From Ureibacillus thermophilus (GTDB lineage: Bacteria > Bacillota > Bacilli > Bacillales_A > Planococcaceae): a stretch of 64,000 bases of DNA. The translations under genes were made by a program, and so were the position numbers. The notes under the pieces were generated by a model, which was given only the letters and a program-made list of their open reading frames with translations, did no database searches and was not told the DNA's origin. The DNA is taken from the NCBI RefSeq assembly GCF_004331915.1, contig NZ_CP036528.1, positions 1,745,145 through 1,809,144 of the forward strand. Reading direction: 5' to 3'. Below, one piece after another: positions 1 through 8,593 of this stretch. Numbering within the stretch: position 1 is the first letter of the stretch; the number at the start of each line of letters is the position of its first letter.

Positions 1-285
1 GGAGCAGTATCCGCACGAAATGAGGAGGTAAACGCACGAAACGGAGCAGTATCCGCACGAAATGAGGAGGTAAACGCACGAAACGGAGCAGTATCCGCAC
101 GAAATGAGGAGGTAAACGCACGAAACGGAGCAGTATCCGCACCAATTGGAGGAATAAACGCACAAAAGGTGGAAGTATCCGCACTAATTGGGGGAGTAAA
201 CGCACAAAAGGTGGAAGTATCCGCACTAATTGGAGGAGTAAACGCACAAAATGGAAATTCATCCGCACTAAATGAAAATCCACCC
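1..285 (+). repeat. 21-bp tandem repeat array 1 (right part)
   Basis: About thirteen head-to-tail 21-bp units, arranged as 42-bp dimers in which one half carries GTATCCGCAC and the other GTAAACGCAC. The left units end in CGAAA and contain GGAGCA or GAGGAG. The right units end in CAAAA or CTAAT and contain GGTGGAAG or GGGGGAG. The last units decay just before the terminator at 295. The array is cut by the window start. No gene is seen in positions 1-371 apart from the array and the terminator. Confidence 0.9.
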
Positions 286-294
286 CACCAAATA

Positions 295-346
295 AGAAAA
301 AAGACCGAATAGTGAAACTCATTGTTTTCTCCATTCGATCTTTTTT
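295..346. terminator. Bidirectional rho-independent terminator
   Basis: An A-rich run, then GACCGAAT, pairs with ATTCGATC followed by six T. It would end transcription of the MFS gene from the right and anything reading out of the repeat array from the left. Confidence 0.7.
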
Positions 347-371
347 AAAACTTTTAGACATCTCGTTCTTT

Positions 372-1763
372 TTAAGTGTTTGGCATTTTCTTCTTAGAAA
401 GGAAGAAGGATAGGATGAAGCCAATGAATGCAAATATAAATGCTACGAAGAAGGCCGTTTTAATTCCGTTTGAAATTTCATAGCCAGCTACTTGTTGAGC
501 ATTTCCAGCACTCATCACTGTTACAAGGAGCGCTGTGAAGATGGAGGCGCCGACTGTCCGGATCGTGTTGTGCATAGCCGTACCATGGGCAATCAATTCG
601 CGGTTCAATGAATTGATTCCAGCGGTCATCAACGGCATGGAAAGCAATGCAAAGCCGAGCATTTGGATTGTAAACATGATAGACACGGCAACAAATGGAG
701 TATTTTGGTCGATGAAGTTATACAAAACGCAGGCCAATACGATACAACCAAATCCGCTGATGGCTAATCCCTTTATTCCGAATCTGTCAAATAATTTTCC
801 TGAAACCGGCGACATGGCACCTGTGATGATGGCACCCGGCAAAAGCATAACCCCAGAAGTGAGGGCAGAACCTTGTTGAATCTTCTGTACGAAAATAGGC
901 AAGATGGTTTCAATGCCGATCAGCAACCCGAATACAACGATGGAAAGAATCGTCGTCAACGTAAATTCCTTGGATTGGAACACGGTGAAATTCAACATCG
1001 GCTGCTGCAGCTTAAATTGTCTTCTGATGAAGAATATTAATGAAAAACTACCGATGACGATGGAAAGAATCACGTTTGTACTTGCCCATCCATATGATCC
1101 TACCAAACTCGTTGCATAAAGGATGCCGCCCCAACCAAAGGAAGACAATATCACCGACAATACATCCAGTTTTCTTTCATGTTGTGTGGTCACATTTTTC
1201 ATTAAAAAGATGGAAAGAATGAACACAATCAGCGTAAATGGCAAGACGGTAAAGAATAAAAATCTCCACGAAAAGTGATCAATAATCCATCCTGCAAGAG
1301 TCGGTCCAATAGCTGGAGCAAAACCAACTACAAGGCCGCTCATTCCCATGGCAGCCCCGCGTTTTTCCACAGGATAGATGGAGAAAATAACTGTTTGCAT
1401 CAACGGCATTAACATTCCTGCACCAATCGCCTGAATAATGCGGGCAGCTATGAGTAGCCAGAAATTCGGGGTTATGGCTCCGATGAATGTACCGATGGCA
1501 AAGACGCCGAGGGCAAAAATTAATAATGCTTTACTGCTATATTTTTCAATGAGAAATGCAGTAATTGGAATCATCACTCCATTGGCCATCATAAACCCGG
1601 TCGTCACCCATTGGGCAAGTGATGGACTGATGGAGAATTCCTCCATAATTGACGGCAATGCCACAATAAGAAGCGTTTGGTTCAGCAAAGAAACAAAGGA
1701 TGCCGCAAGCAAAATGCTGACGATTACATTGCGGTTATATGAAACTTTATTTACCATATCCAA
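372..1763 (-). CDS. MFS drug:H+ antiporter, DHA2 (EmrB/QacA-like) family
   Basis: A 463-residue polytopic membrane protein whose length and hydrophobic pattern fit a 14-helix DHA2 exporter. It would use the proton gradient to expel lipophilic drugs or metabolites. The antiporter signature (motif C) appears as GFAPAIGPTLAGW near residue 150. The start is TTG at 1763: AAAGGAG lies seven bases upstream, whereas the next ATG (1757) is too far from it. The gene stands alone and diverges from the germination operon. The family is clear, but the substrate cannot be read from the sequence. Confidence 0.85.
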   Translation of the reverse strand: MDMVNKVSYNRNVIVSILLAASFVSLLNQTLLIVALPSIMEEFSISPSLAQWVTTGFMMANGVMIPITAFLIEKYSSKALLIFALGVFAIGTFIGAITPNFWLLIAARIIQAIGAGMLMPLMQTVIFSIYPVEKRGAAMGMSGLVVGFAPAIGPTLAGWIIDHFSWRFLFFTVLPFTLIVFILSIFLMKNVTTQHERKLDVLSVILSSFGWGGILYATSLVGSYGWASTNVILSIVIGSFSLIFFIRRQFKLQQPMLNFTVFQSKEFTLTTILSIVVFGLLIGIETILPIFVQKIQQGSALTSGVMLLPGAIITGAMSPVSGKLFDRFGIKGLAISGFGCIVLACVLYNFIDQNTPFVAVSIMFTIQMLGFALLSMPLMTAGINSLNRELIAHGTAMHNTIRTVGASIFTALLVTVMSAGNAQQVAGYEISNGIKTAFFVAFIFAFIGFILSFFLSKKKMPNT

Positions 1764-1851
1764 ATCAATTCTCCTTTGCTATAGAAAGGAAATAATAAAG
1801 AAAGCTTAAAATATTTCAGAAAAGAAATCAAGAAAAGAGAAATGAATCACA

Positions 1852-1881
1852 TGTATGGAATATCTTTCTTCGAACATAATA
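1852..1881 (+). promoter_or_regulatory. Sigma-G-like promoter of the ger operon
   Basis: TGTATG, a 17-base spacer, then CATAATA. This resembles the forespore sigma-G pattern (TGAATA-17/18-CATACTA). It sits 38 bases before the gerAA start, and germinant receptor operons are usually sigma-G controlled. Assigned by eye. Confidence 0.5.
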
Positions 1882-1919
1882 ACAGCAAAAACTATAAACA
1901 GATAGGCAGGTGATTTTGA

Positions 1920-3524
1920 ATGTCACCATTTTTTAAGAAGAGCAATCACAATACAGATAAAACAGATGTATTTCTGGAAAGCAAGATTGTCAATGAATAT
2001 AAAGAGAAACCACTCTCACCCCGACTTGAAGAGAATATCCAGATTTTGAAAAAAATTTTCGAAAAGGACATGGATTATTCCATTCGACGATTTGAACTTT
2101 TTCAAAAAACCCCATCAGCCATTGTGTATCTCAATTCATTGGTTGATAAAAAAGTCATCAATCAGGACATTCTCAAACAATTGCAAGAACATGTGATGAC
2201 AGAGGAACAACACGCCAATTTACCACAGTATATTATGGAAAATATACTTTATTATAACGACGTGGTAACGGTTCAAAATCTATCCCAAGTGATTGGTGCT
2301 ATTGTACAAGGGAAAGCCATTGTGATAATTGATGGTATCCAAGAAGCACTGGAACTCGATGTTTTAATAAAGGAAAAACGAAGCATCGAGGAACCGGAAA
2401 CGGAGCGGGTTGTACGGGGGCCAAGAGATGGATTTATTGAACAAATACAAACAAATATTGCATTGTTGCGGTATCGTCTTCCCATTCCGGAATTTCGTGT
2501 GGAGGAAACGGAAGTGGGCGTTCGTACGAAAACGAAAGTGGTTGTTTGTTATATAGAAGATATAGCCAACCCCACTTTAGTACAAGAAGTGAAGAAAAGA
2601 ATTGATGCCATTGAAATTGATGGCGTTTTGGATTCTGTCTATATCGAGCACTTTCTAGAAGATAATCCTATTTCTCCATTCCCTCAGCTGATTAACACAG
2701 AAAGGCCAAATCGGGTGATAGGGAATCTATTGGAAGGCCGTGTTGCCGTTTTAGTCGATGGAAGTCCATCAGCATTAATTGCTCCTGCAACGTTCAACGA
2801 ATTTTATCATACAGAGGAAGATTACAATCAACACTGGGTGTTTTCCTCTTTAGTCCGGATATTTCGGATTATGGCGCTTTCATTTTCATTAACCTTTTCT
2901 GCCATATATGTAACCGTCTTTTCGTACCATCCGGAGTTGATTCCGGCCAAATATGTCGTTGCGGCTTCCACCGGCGCCCTCACCATTCCATTTCCAATCG
3001 TGTTTGAAGTACTAGTGCTGGAGTTTTCGATGGAAGTGTTGCGGGAAGCGAGTGTGCGAATGCCGCAACAAGTCGGCGGCGCTTTATCGATTGTAGGAGT
3101 GCTTGTTGTTGGGCAAGCTGCCGTACAAGCAGGGTTTGTAAGTCCCATCACCGTTGTTATTATCGGGATGTCAACGATTGCTTCCTTTGCTGTCCCTGCA
3201 TATAATGCAGCCAATACGTTCCGCATGCTACGATTTCTTCTAATTATTTTAGCAGGTGTATTAGGGTTACTGGGAATTGCATTGGGACTCATCCTTGTAG
3301 CGAATCACATGCTCTCATTACGTTCTTTTGGCGTTCCATACATGTCACCTTATGCACCATTAGATATAAAGTCTTTAAAAGATTCCATTATTCGAGCTCC
3401 ATATAGAAAAATGATGCAACGTCCAGCGAAAATTCATCCGCAAGATAAAACGCGAATAGGAGATGTACCAAAAGACTATACAAATTACAACTTTCTCAAT
3501 AAAGAAGAAAGGGAAAAACTATGA
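1920..3524 (+). CDS. gerAA: Spore germinant receptor subunit A (GerA family)
   Basis: 534 residues. A long hydrophilic N-terminal region (about 1-310) is followed by several hydrophobic segments (about 312-480) and a short polar tail, the layout of GerAA/GerKA proteins. The A subunit sits in the inner spore membrane and with B and C forms the nutrient receptor that triggers germination. It is first in an A-B-C operon, the order of B. subtilis gerA; its stop overlaps the gerAB start (ATGA-type overlap). GGCAGGTG precedes the ATG. It has the length typical of the family and no defects. The germinant is unknown. Confidence 0.92.
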   Translation: MSPFFKKSNHNTDKTDVFLESKIVNEYKEKPLSPRLEENIQILKKIFEKDMDYSIRRFELFQKTPSAIVYLNSLVDKKVINQDILKQLQEHVMTEEQHANLPQYIMENILYYNDVVTVQNLSQVIGAIVQGKAIVIIDGIQEALELDVLIKEKRSIEEPETERVVRGPRDGFIEQIQTNIALLRYRLPIPEFRVEETEVGVRTKTKVVVCYIEDIANPTLVQEVKKRIDAIEIDGVLDSVYIEHFLEDNPISPFPQLINTERPNRVIGNLLEGRVAVLVDGSPSALIAPATFNEFYHTEEDYNQHWVFSSLVRIFRIMALSFSLTFSAIYVTVFSYHPELIPAKYVVAASTGALTIPFPIVFEVLVLEFSMEVLREASVRMPQQVGGALSIVGVLVVGQAAVQAGFVSPITVVIIGMSTIASFAVPAYNAANTFRMLRFLLIILAGVLGLLGIALGLILVANHMLSLRSFGVPYMSPYAPLDIKSLKDSIIRAPYRKMMQRPAKIHPQDKTRIGDVPKDYTNYNFLNKEEREKL

Positions 3525-4624
3525 AGCATTCGAAGCATACGGATTTAATTAGTTCAATTCAGTTTGCAGGTATTATTGCAAGTACAATTATCGGTGTTAC
3601 TTTATTGGTTTTGCCGAGAATTATTGTGACAGAAGTAGGAGAAGCAGCCATTATAGTCAGTATTACTGGTTTAATGATTTCATTTATCAGCCTTATGGCG
3701 TTAATTCTGTTAGGAAAAAAATACCCAAATCATACGATTATGGGATGCAATCGGATGTTATTGGGCAAATTTATTGGAACGTTTTTCAATTGTTTGATTG
3801 TCATCTTGGCGATTATAATCATGAGCTTTGAAGTGAGGGAATTTGCGGAAGTTCTGGCAAACGGTTTATTGCCGAATACACCGATTGAAATTTCCATCAT
3901 CTTAATGATTATCGTTTGTGCATTAGCTGGTTTTCACAATGTTTCTACCTTTGCCTATATTCACTTTTTTTATTTACCGTTTATATTGATTCCAATGATT
4001 TTATTTTTCCTTGCCTTTGAAGACATCAAAGTGTATCATTTTTTGCCTATTTTAGGCCATAATTTGTCGTTCAAAGAGTTTATGCATGGAGCTTTAAACA
4101 TGGCAAGTGCGATTACAAATTTTTATGTGATTGCCATGTTGTCTCCATATATAAAGGATTATAACAAAAGTTTGAAACATGGAATTTGGGGATTCTTTTT
4201 GGGAGGAGTAACCATCATTTATACCATTGTAGTATCTCTAGGTGTTTTTGGGGTAGTAGAATTACACAAAATCTATTGGCCTGTTTTATCCCTTAGCCGA
4301 ATCATCGAAATACCGGGAGAAGTGTTGTCGAGAGTGGATGCGATCGTTCTCATTAATTGGATTTTTGCGGTTTTTACAACATTGCTTTCTTATTATTTTG
4401 TCATTGTTCGGGGAACGGCAGAGATATTTCGTACAGACAAATATCACTTCATCGCAACTCTTATGGTTCCGGTTGTATTTATCGTAGCATTGGTTCCGAA
4501 TAATATTTACGAAATATATCGCTATGGCATTAAAGTCGCTGGTTTCGCGATGATTTTATATATAATACTTCCAATTTCTTTATTAATCATCGGCCGTTTT
4601 CGTAAAAAGGTGGGAATGCAATGA
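3521..4624 (+). CDS. gerAB: Spore germinant receptor subunit B (GerAB family, APC superfamily)
   Basis: 367 residues, almost entirely hydrophobic with about ten membrane segments, as in GerAB/GerKB proteins, which are related to amino-acid permeases and bind the germinant in the inner spore membrane. It overlaps gerAA by four bases at its start and gerAC by four bases at its end, so the three subunits are probably translationally coupled. No truncation is seen. Confidence 0.92.
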   Translation: MKHSKHTDLISSIQFAGIIASTIIGVTLLVLPRIIVTEVGEAAIIVSITGLMISFISLMALILLGKKYPNHTIMGCNRMLLGKFIGTFFNCLIVILAIIIMSFEVREFAEVLANGLLPNTPIEISIILMIIVCALAGFHNVSTFAYIHFFYLPFILIPMILFFLAFEDIKVYHFLPILGHNLSFKEFMHGALNMASAITNFYVIAMLSPYIKDYNKSLKHGIWGFFLGGVTIIYTIVVSLGVFGVVELHKIYWPVLSLSRIIEIPGEVLSRVDAIVLINWIFAVFTTLLSYYFVIVRGTAEIFRTDKYHFIATLMVPVVFIVALVPNNIYEIYRYGIKVAGFAMILYIILPISLLIIGRFRKKVGMQ

Positions 4625-5823
4625 AAAAGTTCCTTTTATCATTTGCATTGATGAATACCGTTTTGTTGTTATGCGGATGCTGGGACCGTTATGAAATAGA
4701 AGAACGGGCAAATATTTTGGCACTTTCCATTGATATTGCCGATGAAGGTGATGATATTGTGATGCATGAAGTAACCCATGCAAAAGGAGAATTTCCTGTA
4801 ACAGAAGATCAAGTCGTTTATAAAATGACTGCTCAACTGGCAGTGCCAGGGAAAGTCATGCTAGGCCCTTCAGGAGGAGAAACGAATTCTGAAGAGACCG
4901 ATTGGCTGTTGGTAGCTTACGGGTATTCGATGAAAGATGCGCTCTCCAATTTGCAACAAGAGCTGGCTGAAAGAATTTATTTGGGCCATATTCAAATCAT
5001 CGTCGTAAGCGATAAAATTGCCAAAAGTGGTCTAAAAGATATTATGGATTTTTTAAGAAGGGATTTTGAAGTGAGAAGAACGTCTTGGCTAATGGTTACA
5101 GAAGGAGATGCACAAGAGATATTAAAAGCCACTCCTCCAGTTCAAACTGTTCCTTCTTTGTATTTGGCAAGTACGTTACAAGATGCCGTTCGATATGGAA
5201 AATTGCCGAGCGAGTATCTAGGGAAAATATGGATCGATTTTTCAGATATCGGCGTGGACGCCATGGTTCCACTCGTCAAATCGAAGGGAGATCATATTTT
5301 AGTGGACGGGCTCGCTTATTTTAGAGGATACAAGATGGTAGGAAAGCTGTCCCCAACCGAAACAGGAGCGGTGTTGGCATTGCAAGGAGAAAATCCCGCA
5401 GGTTATACGAATGTCGTGAAACCCGAGAATCAAAAAGGAGTTTACCTTGTAAAGCCATTACGAAGAAAATCCAAAATTTCAATAGACCTGGTGAATGGAC
5501 AACCTAAAGTATCCATTCATATGAAAATAGAAGGTTTTATAGAAGAAGAACTTTATACAAAAGATTTAAATGAAAAAAAATTGGAGGAAATTGAAAAAAC
5601 TATTTCCAAATTTGGTGAAAAGTCGTTATTGGCGCTGATGAAAAAATTGCAGGAAGATGAGTCCGATCCCCTTGGCCTTGGGGCAATGGTAAGAGCATAT
5701 TATCCTAAATACTGGAATGAAAAAGTTAAAGACAATGAAGGATGGTATAAAGTGTATAAAGATTTAGACATTACCATCCATTTGGATTATAAAATCCGAA
5801 GAACTGGTTTGGAATGGGGTTAA
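4621..5823 (+). CDS. gerAC: Spore germinant receptor subunit C lipoprotein (GerAC family)
   Basis: 400 residues. A signal peptide ends in a lipobox (LLCGC, lipidated Cys near residue 20) followed by WDR, the characteristic start of mature GerAC proteins. GerAC lipoproteins lie on the outer face of the inner spore membrane and are needed for receptor function. It is the last gene of the operon and is followed by a strong terminator at 5839-5880. The C-terminal half shows the mixed polar pattern of the Ger(x)C domain. Confidence 0.92.
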   Translation: MKKFLLSFALMNTVLLLCGCWDRYEIEERANILALSIDIADEGDDIVMHEVTHAKGEFPVTEDQVVYKMTAQLAVPGKVMLGPSGGETNSEETDWLLVAYGYSMKDALSNLQQELAERIYLGHIQIIVVSDKIAKSGLKDIMDFLRRDFEVRRTSWLMVTEGDAQEILKATPPVQTVPSLYLASTLQDAVRYGKLPSEYLGKIWIDFSDIGVDAMVPLVKSKGDHILVDGLAYFRGYKMVGKLSPTETGAVLALQGENPAGYTNVVKPENQKGVYLVKPLRRKSKISIDLVNGQPKVSIHMKIEGFIEEELYTKDLNEKKLEEIEKTISKFGEKSLLALMKKLQEDESDPLGLGAMVRAYYPKYWNEKVKDNEGWYKVYKDLDITIHLDYKIRRTGLEWG

Positions 5824-5838
5824 TCAGTTTAATTGTAG

Positions 5839-5880
5839 CTGCCTATAAATGATATACTCATTGTTAGGCAGTTTTTTTTT
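5839..5880 (+). terminator. Terminator of the ger operon
   Basis: CTGCCTA pairs with TAGGCAG with further pairing AATGA/TCATT inside, followed by nine T. Confidence 0.9.
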
Positions 5881-6023
5881 GAAGAGGCCCTGTGGGATTA
5901 ATTGGAGGTAGCACGATAAACAGGAGCTGCCTATATTGTCGAGATACCTTTCAGATGAAAATCAGTTGAAAGAATTTTTCTTGGATGAAGGTGCTCTCGA
6001 TAACAAAAAAAGGAGGGAGCAAT

Positions 6024-6578
6024 TTGGGCAAAATCATTTTTATTACCGGTGGAGTTCGGAGCGGAAAAAGCGCATTTGCAGAACATTATGCAACAAACCT
6101 TTTTGAACAATATCAAAAAGGTTTATATTATATTGCTTCCGGCGTTCCTTTCGATGAAGAAATGAAAAAGCGCATTCTTCGCCATCAAAAAGATCGGGAA
6201 CAATCGAACATGCCGTGGATAACAATGGAAGTTGAGGATGACTTACCAGCAATCACTTTTGAAAAGCATGATATTATATTATGGGATTGTATCACCACAT
6301 GGATTAATAACATCTTGTATAAAACGGAAAAATTGAAAGATGAAAGATACTTGAAAATTCAGCAATACATTGAAAGCTTTCAAAAAAGAATCATGAAATG
6401 GAAAGAGGACGGATCGATTCTCATACTCGTATCGAATGAAGTGCTCGATGAAGCAGCTTCTCCCTTTGAGGAAGTTAATTTATATCGGGAACTGATTGGA
6501 AAGCTTCATCAATGGATTGTGGCGATTTCTGATGAAGCATATGAATTGGATTATGGATTAAGTGTACGTAAAAAATAG
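6024..6578 (+). CDS. cobU: Adenosylcobinamide kinase / adenosylcobinamide-phosphate guanylyltransferase
   Basis: CobU phosphorylates adenosylcobinamide and then transfers GMP to it, a late step of cobalamin assembly and salvage. The P-loop is GGVRSGKS at residues 9-16. I chose the TTG at 6024 (184 residues) because AGGAGG lies seven bases upstream; an earlier in-frame ATG at 5985 has no ribosome site. It is the first gene of a tightly spaced cobU-cobS-cobC-cobU-like cluster. A second CobU-like gene lies at 7887, so the two may share the work. No cobalamin riboswitch is visible in the 140 bases upstream. Confidence 0.85.
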   Translation: MGKIIFITGGVRSGKSAFAEHYATNLFEQYQKGLYYIASGVPFDEEMKKRILRHQKDREQSNMPWITMEVEDDLPAITFEKHDIILWDCITTWINNILYKTEKLKDERYLKIQQYIESFQKRIMKWKEDGSILILVSNEVLDEAASPFEEVNLYRELIGKLHQWIVAISDEAYELDYGLSVRKK

Positions 6579-6589
6579 GCGGTGTTTGT

Positions 6590-7366
6590 GTGAAAAATTT
6601 AGTGACTGGGTTTTTATTAGCCTTGCAATTTTTTACGTCTTTCCCTATTCGAAAGACTTTACCGATGACGAATAAGAGCGTTACAGCCATGTTTGGTGCT
6701 ATGCCTTTCGTCAGCTTGTTGATGGGACTAATCATTGTTTTTGTTCTAACGGTGAATAATTATTATTTTGAATTCTCCCCTTTGTTTTTGGCAATCCTTG
6801 TCGTTGTATTGAACATTGTGATGACAGGCGGTTTGCATCTCGACGGATGGATTGATTTGGGGGATGCGTATTTTTCCTATCGGGATCGACAACGACGGTT
6901 GGAAATATTGAGTGATTCCCGTGTAGGTGCTTTTGGGGCTATCGCTTTAGTCATCCTGTTGTTATTGAAAATCGGCATTTTTTATGACATGTTCCTTAAA
7001 CGTCCATCGAATTTATATTACTATTTTCTTTTTGTGCCCGTACTATGCCGAATGGCGATGCTGATCTACTTTAATTTGTCGGTCAATGTGAAGGAATCGG
7101 GTTTGGCGTCTTTCTTTAAAAATCAAGTGATGCCGAAACGTTTATGGATATTTATTGAATGTTATTTAGTCTTTATCATAATCGCTGCATATTTGTTAAA
7201 AGATATCTTTTTGGTTGTTTTGCTTTTCAGCATGTTCATTGTTACTTTGTTATATCGTAAATGGACGTATGTGCATTTCGGCGGCATGACGGGCGATTTG
7301 CTCGGTGCATTATATGAAGGGATGGAACTGGTGTTATGGGGGGTTCTTCTGTTATTGTTCATTTGA
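6590..7366 (+). CDS. cobS: Adenosylcobinamide-GDP ribazoletransferase (cobalamin synthase)
   Basis: 258 residues, with about six or seven membrane segments. CobS joins adenosylcobinamide-GDP to alpha-ribazole (phosphate) in the membrane. Family hallmarks are visible: TGGLHLDGWIDLGDA near residue 80 and GGMTGDLLGA near residue 225, plus the RVGAFGAI segment. The start is GTG at 6590 after AGGCGGTG, eleven bases after the cobU stop. The end overlaps the cobC start by about 30 bases. Confidence 0.92.
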   Translation: MKNLVTGFLLALQFFTSFPIRKTLPMTNKSVTAMFGAMPFVSLLMGLIIVFVLTVNNYYFEFSPLFLAILVVVLNIVMTGGLHLDGWIDLGDAYFSYRDRQRRLEILSDSRVGAFGAIALVILLLLKIGIFYDMFLKRPSNLYYYFLFVPVLCRMAMLIYFNLSVNVKESGLASFFKNQVMPKRLWIFIECYLVFIIIAAYLLKDIFLVVLLFSMFIVTLLYRKWTYVHFGGMTGDLLGALYEGMELVLWGVLLLLFI

Positions 7367-7935
7367 TTCGACATGAAAAAACGAAAGCGAATTTAGAGAG
7401 AAAATATATCGGATGGACGGATGAATCCATCGTTTATGATAAGGTGAATTGTATAGTTCCGATACATACCGATGTTGTCTATGGCAGCGACTTAAAACGC
7501 TGCTTGGAAACGGCTCGACTCTATTTTCCCAATGCCGTTTTTCATCCATTTTTCGAGTTGAGAGAATTGAATTTTGGAGATTTTGAAATGAAAACCTATG
7601 AAGATTTAAAAGATGATGAACGGTATCGGCAATGGATTGATGTTCCACAAAAGGTGACTCCTCCAAATGGTGAAGCTTTTACAGCTTTTCAAAAGAGGGT
7701 GTTGGATTGCTTTCAACAAATTGTAGAGCACCCTGGGATATATGTGTTTGTTGTTCACGGTGGTGTAATCCGATTGATTCTATCTAAATTTTGCGAGGAA
7801 AAAAACTTTCAGGAAGTGGTGGTGCAGCATCGAAATATATATACACTTTTCTGGGATGATATAGAGTCATTGAAAGGGGGAGAAGTATGCAATCGATTAT
7901 CGGTGGCGCCTATAATGGTAAACGAAAATTTGTAA
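7336..7935 (+). CDS. cobC: Histidine phosphatase, probable alpha-ribazole phosphatase
   Basis: 199 residues of the histidine phosphatase (phosphoglycerate mutase-like) fold. The catalytic motif is LIRHEKT near residue 12 (RHE in place of the commoner RHG), and the second histidine is in VVHGGVIR near residue 140. Position after cobS supports a role in removing phosphate from alpha-ribazole-5-phosphate or adenosylcobalamin-phosphate. The ATG at 7336 overlaps cobS; its ribosome site is weak, so the start is uncertain. Confidence 0.8.
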   Translation: MGGSSVIVHLIRHEKTKANLERKYIGWTDESIVYDKVNCIVPIHTDVVYGSDLKRCLETARLYFPNAVFHPFFELRELNFGDFEMKTYEDLKDDERYRQWIDVPQKVTPPNGEAFTAFQKRVLDCFQQIVEHPGIYVFVVHGGVIRLILSKFCEEKNFQEVVVQHRNIYTLFWDDIESLKGGEVCNRLSVAPIMVNENL

Positions 7936-8294
7936 AACAATTATTAGAGGGGCAGCGGGTGCATTTCTTTGAAGGGGAAATTCCAGACAGACCTTTTACA
8001 AAAGAGGAATATGTCGTTATTGGCGGTTTTGAAAAAATGATTCCGATGTTTGGAGATTTGACGGAAGATGAAATTGTGAATCAACTGATGGACAAGTTAA
8101 GGAAATTGGATGAAGAGACGAATTTGATTTGCATTTGCACAGAGATCGGCCGCGGCATCGTCCCCCTTTCCAAGGATGACCGCCATTTGAGGGATACTTG
8201 CGGCAGATTGTACCAGCAGCTTTTTAAGCGAAGCGAAAAAGTCATTCGAGTATGGTACGGAATTCCAGAAATATTAAAAGAAAATAGGGAGTGA
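7887..8294 (+). CDS. Short CobU-like protein (bifunctional cobinamide kinase/guanylyltransferase family)
   Basis: 135 residues. It begins with a P-loop-like GGAYNGK, and its C-terminal half (ICTEIGRGIVPLSKDDRHLRD, then GRLYQQL and VWYGIPEIL) matches the C-terminal part of CobU proteins, which typically read NEVGMGIVP...FRDLAGR...GIP. It lacks the middle of a full CobU (about 180 residues). GGGGGAG lies six bases before the ATG, and the gene overlaps cobC by 49 bases. It may be a divergent CobU paralogue complementing the 6024 gene, or have a narrower role; I cannot tell which. Confidence 0.65.
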   Translation: MQSIIGGAYNGKRKFVKQLLEGQRVHFFEGEIPDRPFTKEEYVVIGGFEKMIPMFGDLTEDEIVNQLMDKLRKLDEETNLICICTEIGRGIVPLSKDDRHLRDTCGRLYQQLFKRSEKVIRVWYGIPEILKENRE

Positions 8295-8482
8295 CCAGCA
8301 TTTCATGGTGGATGATAGGGTCGTTGAAAAAGTTAAAATATTAAAAAATATTAATTAATATAGAAAAATATGAATAAAGCAGAAATAAACCGCAAAAATG
8401 ACTACTTATATTCCCTGGATAAAAAAATTTCTTCTATAATTATATGTATTTTTTCATATATAACAGAAGCAACAAAAAAATA

Positions 8483-8496
8483 TTGTTATATAACAA
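8483..8496. promoter_or_regulatory. 14-bp palindrome upstream of cstA
   Basis: TTGTTATATAACAA is a perfect palindrome 97 bases before the cstA start, within an AT-rich 300-base gap (8295-8593) that holds no convincing gene. The identical 14 bases occur at 51300-51313 upstream of the dicarboxylate symporter. It is probably a regulator-binding site; the regulator is unknown. Confidence 0.5.
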
Positions 8497-8593
8497 AAAT
8501 AATGCTAGGATATGTTTATATTAAAAAACTTTCTAGAAATAATTTTCAAGGGGATTTCTAAGGAAGTGGAGAAAGAAGAAGGGGGATGTAAGG

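Noticed and set aside
1-285. CRISPR array
   Set aside because: The repeats are contiguous 21-bp units with no unique spacers, and no cas genes are present in the window.
5881-6023. Cobalamin riboswitch before cobU
   Set aside because: The region is too short and shows none of the conserved B12-box segments.
8370-8561. 63-codon ORF before cstA
   Set aside because: AT-rich, no ribosome site, no recognisable features; it lies across the regulatory palindrome.
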